Numbered from the stretch's first letter, positions 25,160 to 34,551 are shown. The stretch is 64,000 bases of DNA from Stutzerimonas zhaodongensis (GCF_003696365.1 NZ_RFFM01000004.1:245981-309980), one strand, 5' to 3'. Translations and numbers: made by a program. Notes: generated from the letters alone by a model not told the origin.

Positions 25160-26553
25160 GTCGACGCTGGCGCCGCTGGCTAGTGCTGGCGAGAACCACG
25201 CGTAACGGCACGCTTTCGCTGCGCCTGCGCTTGATGCTGGGTGCGACCTGCCTGGCGGTGGTCTTCATGCTCGCGCTCTTGCCGGTACTGCAGGCCGCGT
25301 TCAGCCTTGCCTTCGAGCGAGTCATCGAAGAACGTCTGGCCGCCGATGCCAACACCCTGATCAGCGCGTCGCGCATTGAAGACGGACAACTGGTGATGCC
25401 CAGCCGGCTGCCCGATGAAGAATTCGACCTCCCAGATGCCAAGCTGCTGGGGTACATCTTCGACCCCCAAGGCAAGCTCCTCTGGCAGTCGCGCTCGGCC
25501 GAAGATGAGCAGATCGACTACCACCCGCGCCTTCATGGCGACATCACCGAGTTCAAGCGCGTGCGTGACGCCGATGGCCAGGAGTACTTCGTCTATGACG
25601 TCGAACTTCGCCTGGCTGGCGAGGGGCGTCAGGCATTCAGCTTCGTCACCATGCAACCCACCAGCGAATACCGCAGCCTGTTCGATGAGTTTCGCCAGCA
25701 ACTTTACCTCTGGCTTGGGGGAGGCCTGCTGGTCCTGCTGACTCTGCTGTGGCTGGGCCTGACATGGGGCTTTCGCTCACTCAAACGCTTGAGCCACGAA
25801 CTCGACCAGGTCGAATCAGGTCGATTGGATCGGCTTAGCGACCAGCACCCCAAGGAGCTGTTGCGCCTGACCCGGTCGCTGAACCGATTGCTCGATGGCG
25901 AGCGGCGACAACGGGAGCAGTACCGCAACTCCCTGGGCGATCTGGCCCACAGTCTTAAAACGCCACTGACGGTGCTGCAAAGCGTGGGCGAAGTGATCAG
26001 TGCCCAACCGGACAACCGCGAGCAGACCCGTATCATGCGAGCGCAGATCGAGCGAATGAGCCAGCAGATCGGCTACCAGTTGCAACGTGCATGTCTTGGC
26101 CAGAGCGGCTTGGTGCGATACCGGGTGGCGCTGCAGCCCGTACTGACGCGGCTGTGTAGCACGCTGGACAAGGTCTACCAGGACAAACGCGTACAGGTCG
26201 ACCTGCAGCTGCCTCCCGGTGCCACCCTGCCGCTGGAGCAAGGTGCGCTGATGGAGCTGCTCGGCAATCTGCTGGAAAATGCCTACCGGCTGTGCCTCCA
26301 CCAGGTACGCATCACGCTGCTTGAAGACGGCGATCGACTTCTCTTGAGCATCGAGGACGACGGCCCAGGCGTGCCCGTCGACCAGCGTGCACGCATCCTG
26401 CGCCGCGGCGAGCGACTGGACGCTCAGCATCCGGGTCAGGGCATCGGGCTGGCGGTGGTCAAGGACATCCTCGACAGCTACGGCGGGGAGCTCAAGCTCG
26501 ATGACTCCAGTCTCGGTGGTGCCGCGTTCCGGCTGCGGTTGCCGCCGGACTGA
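25156..26553 (+). CDS. phoQ: Sensor histidine kinase PhoQ
   Basis: A 465-residue inner-membrane kinase, the partner of PhoP. It has a transmembrane segment at about residues 30-52, a periplasmic sensor (about 55-180) with acidic residues likely to bind divalent cations (LPDEEFDLPD, SAEDEQIDYH), and a second membrane segment near 190-210. HAMP, the phospho-accepting His265 (LGDLAHSLKTPLTVLQS) and an ATP-binding domain with NLLENAYRLC, DDGPGV and GQGIGLAVVKDI follow. It is the last gene of the oprH-phoP-phoQ operon. Confidence 0.94.
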   Translation: MSRRWRRWLVLARTTRNGTLSLRLRLMLGATCLAVVFMLALLPVLQAAFSLAFERVIEERLAADANTLISASRIEDGQLVMPSRLPDEEFDLPDAKLLGYIFDPQGKLLWQSRSAEDEQIDYHPRLHGDITEFKRVRDADGQEYFVYDVELRLAGEGRQAFSFVTMQPTSEYRSLFDEFRQQLYLWLGGGLLVLLTLLWLGLTWGFRSLKRLSHELDQVESGRLDRLSDQHPKELLRLTRSLNRLLDGERRQREQYRNSLGDLAHSLKTPLTVLQSVGEVISAQPDNREQTRIMRAQIERMSQQIGYQLQRACLGQSGLVRYRVALQPVLTRLCSTLDKVYQDKRVQVDLQLPPGATLPLEQGALMELLGNLLENAYRLCLHQVRITLLEDGDRLLLSIEDDGPGVPVDQRARILRRGERLDAQHPGQGIGLAVVKDILDSYGGELKLDDSSLGGAAFRLRLPPD

Positions 26554-26640
26554 GCCGACGAACTGCTCGGCGGATGGATGCTGCCCCTGACCGCTGCTGC
26601 TACAGTTCACACTCTCCTCACCGCACATGGACGCATCGGA

Positions 26641-27084
26641 ATGTCACTGGATGACAATAAACGGGTGGTTCGTAACCACATCGACCTGAGCTGGAATCGC
26701 GGTCATCTTGCCCTCGCCGAGCAGCTGCACAGCAAGGATTTCCTGTACAAGAGCTCCTTCGTCGGCCGCGCAATGAACAGCAGCGAATTTGCCGCAATGG
26801 TTTCGCAGATCCGCACGGCCATGCCGGATCTTGAGGTGGTCATCGAGGAGTGCGTAGCCGAGGCCGACAAAGTGGTCACCTGGAGCACGCTGATCGGCAC
26901 CATTGAGAACGAAGCGCTGGGCTATCCACCCAGCGACAAGGTGCTCAGCATCTCGGCGATGGCTTTCTGGATACTGACCCCGAGCGGACAGATTCGCGAA
27001 ATCTGCACCATGTTCGACATGGAAAGCTTTCGCTCCCAGCTTGGGCTGGTCACCCGCACCTACGCCGAGAAAGCCCTGCCCTGA
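26641..27084 (+). CDS. SnoaL-like / ester cyclase family protein
   Basis: A 147-residue single-domain protein with the NTF2-like fold pattern of the SnoaL polyketide-cyclase family: VRNHIDLSWNRGHLALAEQL, FAAMVSQIRTAMPDLEVVIE, then a beta-sheet ending IREICTMFDMESFRSQLG. Most bacterial members have no known substrate. ATG 26641 is taken as start; it gives a compact family-length protein, and the upstream extension to 26578 is unsupported. It lies 87 bases after phoQ but is probably separately expressed. Confidence 0.75.
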   Translation: MSLDDNKRVVRNHIDLSWNRGHLALAEQLHSKDFLYKSSFVGRAMNSSEFAAMVSQIRTAMPDLEVVIEECVAEADKVVTWSTLIGTIENEALGYPPSDKVLSISAMAFWILTPSGQIREICTMFDMESFRSQLGLVTRTYAEKALP

Positions 27085-27189
27085 CCTGCGCCAACTGACA
27101 ATGGCGGGGCATTCATCGCCTTACGGCAGTCAGGCGACCGGTTTCGCTGTCCACTGTGCATACACCCAAATCCGAAAAAGGCAGGTTGA

Positions 27190-27846
27190 ATGCACCGTAA
27201 GCAGTTGCTCAGGATACTGGTGTGCCTCGTCGTACTTGCCTTGGTGGCGTCTGCCATCGATCCCCATGACCGCACCACCTGGCTGCTGGAAATCCTGCCC
27301 GCGGCCATCCTGCTGCCGGCGCTGATCTACAGTCACCAGCGCTTTGCGCTGTCGTCGCTGCTCTATCTGTTACTCGCTACTCAGGCGCTGGGGCTGATTG
27401 CTGGCGGGCACTACAGCTTTGCGCGCGTGCCTTTGGGGTTCTGGCTGCAGGACTGGCTGGAGCTCAGCCGCAATCCCTATGATCGACTGGGGCACTTCAT
27501 CCAAGGCGTGGTGCCGGCGCTTATCGCTCGTGAGTTGTTGCTGCGCAACGGTCATGCGTTGGGGCGGCACCTACTGCCGTTCGTTTGTGTGTGTATGGCG
27601 ATGACCCTCAGCGCCGTCTATGAACTCGTGGAATGGGGTGCAGCGCTCGCCCTTGGCCAGGGCGCGGAGGAATTCCTTGGCATGCAGGGCGATCAATGGG
27701 ACACCCAGGCCGATATGTTTTGTGCGCTGCTCGGTGCACTGACGGCAATGACCATTCTGGTCCCGCTGCACAACCGCAGCATGGCCGCAATCAACAAACC
27801 AAACCGTGTGCGATCTGACGTACAAGGCGAAACCGCGATCCGGTAA
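27190..27846 (+). CDS. DUF2238 (YjdF-like) membrane protein
   Basis: A 218-residue inner-membrane protein with six predicted helices. The DUF2238 signatures are present: YDRLGHFIQGVVPALIARE, AVYELVEWGAALALG and GDQWDTQADMFCALLGAL. The conserved Asp, His and Glu residues within membrane segments hint at transport or enzymatic activity, but none has been assigned to the family. The start is the ATG at 27190. No operon partner is evident. Confidence 0.8.
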   Translation: MHRKQLLRILVCLVVLALVASAIDPHDRTTWLLEILPAAILLPALIYSHQRFALSSLLYLLLATQALGLIAGGHYSFARVPLGFWLQDWLELSRNPYDRLGHFIQGVVPALIARELLLRNGHALGRHLLPFVCVCMAMTLSAVYELVEWGAALALGQGAEEFLGMQGDQWDTQADMFCALLGALTAMTILVPLHNRSMAAINKPNRVRSDVQGETAIR

Positions 27847-28019
27847 TTAACTGATCATATCGGCCTGATTGAATCTTATGATTGGCTGCATAGATCATTA
27901 CCTCCCGACTCGGTGTTACATCACTATTGTCGATTTGCACTATTGATACGTGCGCGTTTGTACATTGAGTCCTCCCCCGTAGCATAGGTCCCGTACCCAA
28001 CTACCTCGAGGACGACATC

Positions 28020-28331
28020 ATGAAAAAGTTATTTGCAAGTATGATCCTGGCCAGTGTCGCGTCCACCGCACTTGCTGTCCCACCGAGCCAACCACAGCCA
28101 CTTCTTGGCGAAGTACAGGGCACGTCGACAGTATTCGAAGAGATTCGCGCAGATCGTACGCTCTCGGAAAACGGCTTCGATCGCACCCCTTTGAGCGAGC
28201 AATTTGCTGAAGATGGTTTCGATCTGACCCCACAGGCTGATCAGATCGCTGACGATGGCTTCGAGCGTACGCCGCTGGGCCAATTGCTGGCAGAGGATGG
28301 CAGCGAGCGCACTGGGCTTGGTACTTCTTGA
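28020..28331 (+). CDS. Small exported protein with four 14-residue repeats
   Basis: A 103-residue protein. The signal peptide (MKKLFASMILASVASTALA) is followed by a short spacer and then four tandem 14-residue units of the form (A/S)-E-(D/N)-G-(F/S)-(D/E)-x-T-P-L: SENGFDRTPLSEQF, AEDGFDLTPQADQI, ADDGFERTPLGQLL and AEDGSERTGLGTS. The units are acidic and regularly spaced. Similar 'EDGxxR' repeat proteins are common small secreted proteins of Pseudomonas, with no known role. GAGGA sits upstream of the ATG, and a strong terminator follows the stop, so it is an independent transcription unit. Confidence 0.8.
   Translation: MKKLFASMILASVASTALAVPPSQPQPLLGEVQGTSTVFEEIRADRTLSENGFDRTPLSEQFAEDGFDLTPQADQIADDGFERTPLGQLLAEDGSERTGLGTS
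28164..28328 (+). repeat. Four 42-base in-frame tandem repeats
   Basis: The 14-residue units of the small exported protein are encoded by four consecutive 42-base blocks; the last is one codon short. The copies have diverged at the DNA level, so the duplication is not recent. Confidence 0.7.
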
Positions 28332-28348
28332 ACCTCATGAAAAAACTC

Positions 28349-28371
28349 AAGGCGCCGTCGGCGCCTTTTTT
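28349..28371 (+). terminator. Rho-independent terminator after the repeat protein gene
   Basis: The stem AAGGCGCC / GGCGCCTT has a 3-base loop and is followed by six T residues. It begins 18 bases after the stop codon. Confidence 0.9.
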
Positions 28372-28510
28372 ATTGCCCGAGTACTTAGTGTGTAAACAAT
28401 AATGAATAACTAGCGAACCGTTATTTAAAGTTGTTTCAGCACTTTGATATAACTTGCGAAGTTGCCCTGGCGCACTCGCAATTACCTGCTGTAACTAACG
28501 CCTGACGCCA

Positions 28511-30166
28511 CTACCACAACCATCCCAACCAGAGCAGAACAGCCAGAAGCCAGGCGCTTATTGCAAGCGCGCCCTTGTTCCAGAAACGATTCCAGCGGCG
28601 TTCGCGTTGCCGCCAACGCTGGGCATCGGGGCGGGCGGTGGGCACGGCCAGGGGCGGCTGCATGACCAGGCGCTTGAAATACAGAGACAGCGATAGCGCC
28701 GGGTTGGGGAGGTTGGCCAGGCGAGCCGGTATTCTGAAACCGCTCCTCACGACCACTCCTGCCACCCCTAGAGCCATAAGCAGAGGCCAGAGCGACGACC
28801 AGATCCCACCGGGATACAAGCCATGCAGCATGGGTTCACGCAAGGCGGGCCAGAGCCAGGGGAGCAGCAGCGCCAGGATGCTCAGCAACGCCCAGGGCAG
28901 CAGCTGCAACGGAGGCGGAGGCCCAGGGGGCGCGTCGGCGGCATCGCAGCGCAGCAGCCAGAGCGCGCGAGCCAGCAACAAAGCTGTGGTCAGGCTGCTG
29001 ACGGTCAGCCAAAGCAACCAGCCTTCGAATTCGCCGGCGTACCAGACATCCTTCAACGCCGTCTTTACGGCGCCGCCGGTGGTCAGCGGCAAGCCAACAA
29101 TCGCCAGCGCCGGTAGCGCCAGCAGTACCCAGCCGATACGAGGTAGGCGACCGGCGTGGATCAGACCAGCTGCAAGGAACAGCGCTCCTTTGGCGAACCC
29201 ATGATGTACGCCATAGATCATCAGCACGATCGTCATGGCCTGATGCTGCTGCGGATGCCGCCAGGCCAATGCCATGAGGATCACCAGATAGCCCATCTGG
29301 CTGACTGACGAATAAGCCAGCACGGCTTTGGCCTTACCTGCAATCAGCCCGAGCAGCGCAGGATAGATCGCGCCGAATACTCCTGCGACGAGCAACACCT
29401 GCGCCCAATCAGACAGCAGCGGATCATCCTCGGGCAGACAGCGCCAGATGCCGATGAGTCCGGCCTTCAGCATTGCGCCGGACAGCACAGCACTCGCCGG
29501 CGCTGGCGCGGCCGGATGTGCCAGCGGCAGCCAGACGTGCAGTGGCCAGAACCCAGCCTTCAAGCCCAGCCCGAACAGCAGAAGCGCAAGGGTCAGCCCA
29601 TCCATGGGCACCGCCTGCCAAGCCGAGAATGAGAAATCGCCGCCTGTGGCATGGCTGCGCAGCATCAGCCCGGCAAGCAGCGCCATCTCGCCGCAGATCG
29701 CCAACTGCAGATACAGGCGCCCGGCGCGCCGCGGGCCGGGACCACCCTGATGGACGATCAGGCCATAGGCGGACAGGCTCATGGCGCTGAAGCCGAGATA
29801 GAAACTCAGGGCGTCGGCGGCGATGATCAGCAGGAGATTGCCCGCGAGGGCCAATAGCCAGAAGGTCCAAAAGCGCATTTGCCCGGCGTCGCCCTTCTGG
29901 CTGCTGCTGGCGAAGACCCCGGCGCAACCCCAGAGCAGCGCCGTAAACCCCAGCCAGGCGCGACTGAGGTCATCACTCGATCCCCAGCGGATCCCGTCCC
30001 AGAGCATCGGCAGATCCAGAGTCGGCATCGGCTGGAAGACCAGCACCAGCGCCGGAACGCAGACCAGCCACAGCCAGGCAATGGCACGTCCGCGCCAGAT
30101 CGCCAAGGCACATGCGCCCATCAATGGCGCCAAAGGCACCAGCAACCAGAGCCAGGCGCCGGTCAT
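28511..30166 (-). CDS. Antiporter NuoL/M/N-like subunit, third paralogue, lacking the TM5 glutamate
   Basis: The last gene of the antiporter operon, a 551-residue protein with about 14 helices of the complex-I/Mrp proton-conducting family. The conserved lysine motif is present (GLGLKAGFWPLHVWLPLAH), but the helix that normally carries the essential Glu reads FYLGFSAMSLSAYGLIVH, with Ser/Ala where paralogues have Glu. A C-terminal extension ends in an Arg-rich loop and one more helix. It may stand in for the NuoL-like N-terminal half of MrpA. The ATG at 30166 overlaps the previous stop by 4 bases. Confidence 0.8.
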   Translation of the reverse strand: MTGAWLWLLVPLAPLMGACALAIWRGRAIAWLWLVCVPALVLVFQPMPTLDLPMLWDGIRWGSSDDLSRAWLGFTALLWGCAGVFASSSQKGDAGQMRFWTFWLLALAGNLLLIIAADALSFYLGFSAMSLSAYGLIVHQGGPGPRRAGRLYLQLAICGEMALLAGLMLRSHATGGDFSFSAWQAVPMDGLTLALLLFGLGLKAGFWPLHVWLPLAHPAAPAPASAVLSGAMLKAGLIGIWRCLPEDDPLLSDWAQVLLVAGVFGAIYPALLGLIAGKAKAVLAYSSVSQMGYLVILMALAWRHPQQHQAMTIVLMIYGVHHGFAKGALFLAAGLIHAGRLPRIGWVLLALPALAIVGLPLTTGGAVKTALKDVWYAGEFEGWLLWLTVSSLTTALLLARALWLLRCDAADAPPGPPPPLQLLPWALLSILALLLPWLWPALREPMLHGLYPGGIWSSLWPLLMALGVAGVVVRSGFRIPARLANLPNPALSLSLYFKRLVMQPPLAVPTARPDAQRWRQRERRWNRFWNKGALAISAWLLAVLLWLGWLW

Positions 30167-31659
30167 ATGCGGAACTCCCGGTCGACGATCAGCTCCGCCC
30201 AGCCCAATGGACTCAGTGCCGTGCCGGCCAGCAGCCCTACCAGCACTGACAAGGCGGCGGTAAACAGTGCGGGTAGCAGCAGCATCCAATGCGTCTCCCA
30301 ACGCTCTTCGCGCCAGTTGTCCTCATGCCAATCAGCCGGCTCGGCGAACCAGCCACGCCACAGTAACGGCAGGAAGTACCCGGCATTGAGCAGCGCCGAA
30401 CCCATCAGAACCAGCAGCACCCAATCCTGGCCCACCTCAAGCGCGCCCATGCCCAGCGCCCATTTGCTGACGAAGCCGGCGATGGGTGGAATTCCGATCA
30501 TGCCCAGCGCACCAATGCTGAACGCCGTCATGGTCAAGGGCATGCGCTTGCCGACCCCATCCATTTCGCGGATCCGGTGAATACCCAGGGTTTCGGCGAA
30601 ATTGCCCGCGCAATAGAACAAGGTGACCTTCATCAAGCCCTGGTGCACCAGATGTACCAGCCCGCCAACCGCCGCAATCGGGCCGAGCAAGGCGACCCCG
30701 AGGGTCACGTAGGACACCTGGCTGATGGTCGAGTACGCCAGGCGCTTTTTCAGCTCCTGCTGTTGCAGCGCACGCACGGAGCCGTAAAGAATGGTTGCCG
30801 CCGCCAGCCAGAGCAGCGGCCCGGCGACGTCCAGCAGCCCCATCGCCTCCGCACCATAGACGTCGTAAACCACGCGGATGATGCCGAACGCACCCGCCTT
30901 GACCACCGCAACGGCATGTAGCAATGCGCTGACAGGAGCAGGGGCGACCATCGCCTTGGGCAGCCAGCCATGCAGGGGTAGCAATGCCGCCTTGACCCCG
31001 AGCCCCGCGATCAGCAGGACGAATGCCACGCGCAGCGCCAGATCGTGCTCGCCGACAGCAGAGAGCAGATAACCGCCTGGCTGGAAATCAGGGCCGCCCG
31101 CCAGGCTATGCAGCAGCGCGACGCCCATGAGCACCAGGGCACCGCCGCCGACCGTGTAAGCCAGATAGACCCGGCCCGCACGGAGCGATTCGGGCGTGCC
31201 GCGGTGCACCACCAGCGGAAAGGTGGCCAAGGTCAGCATCTCGTAGAACAGAAGGAAACTGACCAGATTGCCCGCCAGCGCCAAACCCACGGTGGCGCTG
31301 ACGCAGAGGCTGAAGTAACCGAAGAAACGCGACCGCAGCGGTGACTTTTCCAGATAACCAATGGCGTAGATGGTCGTTGCCATCCAAAGCACCGATGACA
31401 GCGCGACGAACAACAATGAGAGCGCATCGGCTTGCAGCACCAGCGGTGCCCCGGGCAGAAATGGCAGGCTGAAGCGAAACTCCAGGCCACGGCTGACGCC
31501 GACGATCATCGCTACCACCAGCAGCAACTTGATCACCACGCCGCAGATATTGAGCCCAACCCGCAATCGCTGTTGATCTTCGCGCAGGGTGAAGATGAAC
31601 AGCCCCGGCAGCAGCGAACTGAGCACGATCGCGAGCGGCAGCCAATTGGTCCAGATCAT
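30163..31659 (-). CDS. Antiporter NuoL/M/N-like subunit, second paralogue (MrpD-like)
   Basis: A 498-residue inner-membrane protein with about 14 helices. It keeps both functional charges of the proton-conducting family: the Glu in FLLFYEMLTLATFPLVVH and the Lys in GVKAALLPLHGWLPKAM. The family block RLAYSTISQVSYVTLG and the broken-helix motif HLVHQGLMKVTLF are intact. This is most like MrpD/NuoM. The start codon overlaps the preceding paralogue stop by 4 bases (ATGA), and the same overlap links it to the next gene, so the run is tightly coupled. Confidence 0.85.
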   Translation of the reverse strand: MIWTNWLPLAIVLSSLLPGLFIFTLREDQQRLRVGLNICGVVIKLLLVVAMIVGVSRGLEFRFSLPFLPGAPLVLQADALSLLFVALSSVLWMATTIYAIGYLEKSPLRSRFFGYFSLCVSATVGLALAGNLVSFLLFYEMLTLATFPLVVHRGTPESLRAGRVYLAYTVGGGALVLMGVALLHSLAGGPDFQPGGYLLSAVGEHDLALRVAFVLLIAGLGVKAALLPLHGWLPKAMVAPAPVSALLHAVAVVKAGAFGIIRVVYDVYGAEAMGLLDVAGPLLWLAAATILYGSVRALQQQELKKRLAYSTISQVSYVTLGVALLGPIAAVGGLVHLVHQGLMKVTLFYCAGNFAETLGIHRIREMDGVGKRMPLTMTAFSIGALGMIGIPPIAGFVSKWALGMGALEVGQDWVLLVLMGSALLNAGYFLPLLWRGWFAEPADWHEDNWREERWETHWMLLLPALFTAALSVLVGLLAGTALSPLGWAELIVDREFRI

Positions 31660-33080
31660 CGTGCCACCCCTCCGAGCCAGAGCAGCAAAGGCTCGCTGAT
31701 CAGTGCCAGGCTCAAGACAAGCAATGCGGGAAGCATTGCCAGCCATTGCGCGACGGGATCAGGCTTGATGCTGGGTGGATTGGGGCGGGCACGATCGAAG
31801 CCCAGCGCCACGACGCGAAAAACATAGGCGGCAGACATCAAGGTCCCCAACAGCACGCCGAACGCCCAGGGCCAGTGCTGTGGCTGTCCGAACAGGGGTT
31901 GCAACAACAACCATTTGGCCAGAAACCCGCCACTCGGTGGCAGGCCAATCAGACTGCCGCCCGCCACGGCGAAGGTCGCCATGGCCACCGGCATGTTTTG
32001 ACTGGCACCTTTGAGTGCACGCACCCGCCGCGTACCGAGCACCCGTTGCAGTTCGCCAGCGGCGAGGAACATCGAAACCTTGGCCAAGCCGTGGGCCAGG
32101 ATGAACAGCCACAGGGCCGCTTCCATCCGAGGCTCCTGCAAGTGCAGCAGCAGGCCAAGCGTGAGCAGTGCGTAACCCAACTGGGCTACGGTGGAATAGG
32201 CCACCAGCATCTTCAGTCGCGGCGCACGCAGGGCCGACCAACCACCGGAAATCAGCGCAAGGATGCCAGCCCCGGCAAACAACGCGCCCGCGGGCTGGCC
32301 CAGCTCCGGCGGCGCAATCTCGCTCCAGACCAGCCAGAGAATGTAGATAGGCCCCTTCACCACCAACGCTGAAAGCAACGCACTGACCGCCGTCGGCGCG
32401 CCGGAATGTGCTGGTGGAAGCCATAGATGCAGCGGCCACAACGCCGCCTTGAGCATCAGCCCCAGGCTCATCAGCAACAACGCCAGCCGCGTGGTGGCGT
32501 CCGCCTGGGCCAGCTCGGCCAGCACCGAAACGTCCAGCACGCCGTAGCGACCATAGAGCAGTGCGACGCCGAACAGGTACGCCAGCGATCCGGCCAGCGA
32601 CAACATCAGGTAATTGAACGCCGGTCGATAGGCCTTACGCCCCGCCAGCGCCACCAGTGCAACCGCGCAGAGGCTCAGCAGTTCGAGCGTGACGTAGAGG
32701 TTGAACAGATCCGCTGAAAGCCACAGCGCGACCAGCGCTGCGTGTAACAGGCAGGACAGCGGCCAGTAATCCTCGCTGCCCGTGGAGTGCGGGCTGCGCG
32801 CGGCGTAAAGCGCAACGAGCAGATGCAGCCCGGCTGTGAAAACCATCAGCAACGCCGTCAATGGCGTCAGCTGGAAGCGAATGGCCAGCGGCGCTTCCCA
32901 ACCGCCGATCTGCAGCAGTTGTGGGCCGAACTGCATCACTTGATGCAGGGCAAATCCAGCTGCGATCAAACTGGCCAGACTTATCGCGATCACGCAAAGC
33001 CCGCTGCGCCGCGGTTTCAGCAGCACCAGCAGCAGGCCGGTGACCAGCGGCAGCGACAGGCTTAGCAGGGCCGCATTCAT
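31656..33080 (-). CDS. Antiporter NuoL/M/N-like subunit, first paralogue (MrpD-like)
   Basis: A 474-residue inner-membrane protein with about 14 helices. The conserved Glu is in FNLYVTLELLSLCAVALVAL, the conserved Lys in GLMLKAALWPLHLWLPPAH, and the family block is MLVAYSTVAQLGYALLT. It belongs to the proton-conducting family with MrpD, NuoM and NuoN. It follows the MrpC-like gene with a 4-base overlap. Of the three large subunits in the operon, this one has the canonical MrpD position directly after MrpC. Confidence 0.85.
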   Translation of the reverse strand: MNAALLSLSLPLVTGLLLVLLKPRRSGLCVIAISLASLIAAGFALHQVMQFGPQLLQIGGWEAPLAIRFQLTPLTALLMVFTAGLHLLVALYAARSPHSTGSEDYWPLSCLLHAALVALWLSADLFNLYVTLELLSLCAVALVALAGRKAYRPAFNYLMLSLAGSLAYLFGVALLYGRYGVLDVSVLAELAQADATTRLALLLMSLGLMLKAALWPLHLWLPPAHSGAPTAVSALLSALVVKGPIYILWLVWSEIAPPELGQPAGALFAGAGILALISGGWSALRAPRLKMLVAYSTVAQLGYALLTLGLLLHLQEPRMEAALWLFILAHGLAKVSMFLAAGELQRVLGTRRVRALKGASQNMPVAMATFAVAGGSLIGLPPSGGFLAKWLLLQPLFGQPQHWPWAFGVLLGTLMSAAYVFRVVALGFDRARPNPPSIKPDPVAQWLAMLPALLVLSLALISEPLLLWLGGVAR

Positions 33081-33358
33081 TGCCGCGGCTCCTGTGTGTC
33101 ATGCGCCACTGCGGCAAGCCGCAGCGCTAAGGCGGTCGCGCTGACCGCCACCACCAGCCCGGTCACCACCAGAGCCACCAGCAACGGGTCACTTGGCTGC
33201 TGACGGGCGGCCAGGGCAATCATCACCAGAAACACGCCGCTGCCCATCAGGTTGAAGGCGATGATCCGACGCAGTGCCTGGCGCAAGGTCAGCAGCCCGT
33301 GCAAGCCCAGCAGCCAGAGTGCAGCGCCGATGATCATCCAGAACAGGCTACTGCTCAC
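33077..33358 (-). CDS. Antiporter subunit MrpC/MnhC-like (NuoK family)
   Basis: A 93-residue protein with three predicted helices (about 3-22, 29-50 and 61-83), the size and layout of MrpC and NuoK. Characteristic features are GLHGLLTLRQALRRIIAFNLMGSGVFLVMIAL and the following PSDPLLVALVVTGLVVAVSATAL, given here as separate short matches in the chain. It overlaps the preceding MrpB-like gene by 11 bases and the next gene by 4. Confidence 0.82.
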   Translation of the reverse strand: MSSSLFWMIIGAALWLLGLHGLLTLRQALRRIIAFNLMGSGVFLVMIALAARQQPSDPLLVALVVTGLVVAVSATALALRLAAVAHDTQEPRQ

Positions 33359-34262
33359 GAGCGCTCCCCTCCCCTTCGCCCACTACCAGCAGACTCAGGC
33401 TCGCGGCGATGGAAAGCGTCGCGACCGTCTCGATCAGCAGGATGATCGGTTTGGCGGCACCCGCGGGATAAGTCAGCCAGCCCTGCCCCAGCCAGGCGGT
33501 CAGCATCGCGACACCTAGGAATACCAACAAGCCGCCTAGTACCAGGAGGCGCAACGGCATCGACGACCAGCGTAGCCGCGGCAACAGCCCCGACAGCCGC
33601 AACAGCACGACCCCGGAGGTCAGCAGCGCGCCGGCCTGGAAGGCGCCACCCGGTGCGCTGGCGCCGCGCCAGAGCACGTAACCGGCGGCCAGTACCAGCA
33701 AAGGTGCCAACACCCGCGCCCAGGCCCGCAGCAGCGGCCAGGGTTCTGCCAGGTCGAGCGGCCTTGGACCGAGCTGACGCGCCCCGAGCACCGCCAGCAG
33801 CAGGACGGCCAATTCCAGCAGCGTGTCCCAGGCTCGGTAGTTCAACAGCACGGCCGTCACCGGATGCTCGACCCCGGTTTCGCCCAGATTCTGCGCAATC
33901 AAGGCTGGAAGGCGGGGCTCGCCCTCGCTCAGCGGCGCAAGACCCTGCACCATTAGAAACAGCAATGGCAGCACCACTGCCGCAGCGCCCAGACGCAGGC
34001 GCGTGCCAGTGACCTCAGGCATGTCCGCTGCCGGCTGACGTGCCAGGGCGGTGAACAGCAGAACGCCGGTCAACCCGGCACCGATGGCCGCTTCGGCAAG
34101 CGCCAGATCCGCCGCACCCAGACGCGCCCAGATCAGCGCCAGCGCCAGGCCGAAGGCGATGAACAGCAACACGCTGGCGTAGAGATTTCGACCATGTAGC
34201 GCCCCAAATGCCAGGCCCAGCAGAAGCACGCCAAGCACGCCGTCGAACAGCCACTCAGTCAT
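33348..34262 (-). CDS. Antiporter MbhD-MrpB fusion subunit
   Basis: A 304-residue protein with about nine helices. The N-terminal 85 residues match the MbhD-like domain (FGLALALIWARLGAADLALA, then EAAIGAGLTGVLLFTAL) that forms the C-terminal end of MrpA. The rest matches MrpB: LNYRAWDTLLELAVLLLAVL, PGGAFQAGALLTSGVVLLRL and the final membrane helices. This fits the fused MrpAB arrangement but without the NuoL-like front half of MrpA. ATG 34262 overlaps the preceding MrpG-like gene by 8 bases. Confidence 0.8.
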   Translation of the reverse strand: MTEWLFDGVLGVLLLGLAFGALHGRNLYASVLLFIAFGLALALIWARLGAADLALAEAAIGAGLTGVLLFTALARQPAADMPEVTGTRLRLGAAAVVLPLLFLMVQGLAPLSEGEPRLPALIAQNLGETGVEHPVTAVLLNYRAWDTLLELAVLLLAVLGARQLGPRPLDLAEPWPLLRAWARVLAPLLVLAAGYVLWRGASAPGGAFQAGALLTSGVVLLRLSGLLPRLRWSSMPLRLLVLGGLLVFLGVAMLTAWLGQGWLTYPAGAAKPIILLIETVATLSIAASLSLLVVGEGEGSAREQ

Positions 34263-34551
34263 CCTTGCGCTCCTCGTCGGCATGCCGCGCCAGCAGCTGG
34301 CACGCAGTAGCGCCAGACGCCAGCAGCAACAACCAGATCAGCACCATCTGACCGACTTCCCAGAAACTGTCGGCACGCAGAGAAAGACCGGTGATTACAA
34401 GCCCGAGACCGAGCGTGTCCGCTTTGGTCAGGGCATGCAGACGGCTGACGGTGTCAGGAAATCGGATCAGGCCGACGCTACCCGCCACGAAGAACAATAG
34501 CCCGCCAATCAGCAAAACCCAGCTGAGCCCATCGCGCAGCACTTCAATCAT
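34255..34551 (-). CDS. Antiporter subunit MrpG/MnhG-like
   Basis: A 98-residue protein with three helices. The MrpG signature VGLIRFPDTVSRLHALTKAD and the following TLGLGLVITGLSL are intact. The frame is open much further upstream, but the ATG at 34551 gives the correct family length and overlaps the MrpF-like gene by 8 bases. MrpG is a small accessory subunit needed for complex assembly in known Mrp antiporters. Confidence 0.87.
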   Translation of the reverse strand: MIEVLRDGLSWVLLIGGLLFFVAGSVGLIRFPDTVSRLHALTKADTLGLGLVITGLSLRADSFWEVGQMVLIWLLLLASGATACQLLARHADEERKDD

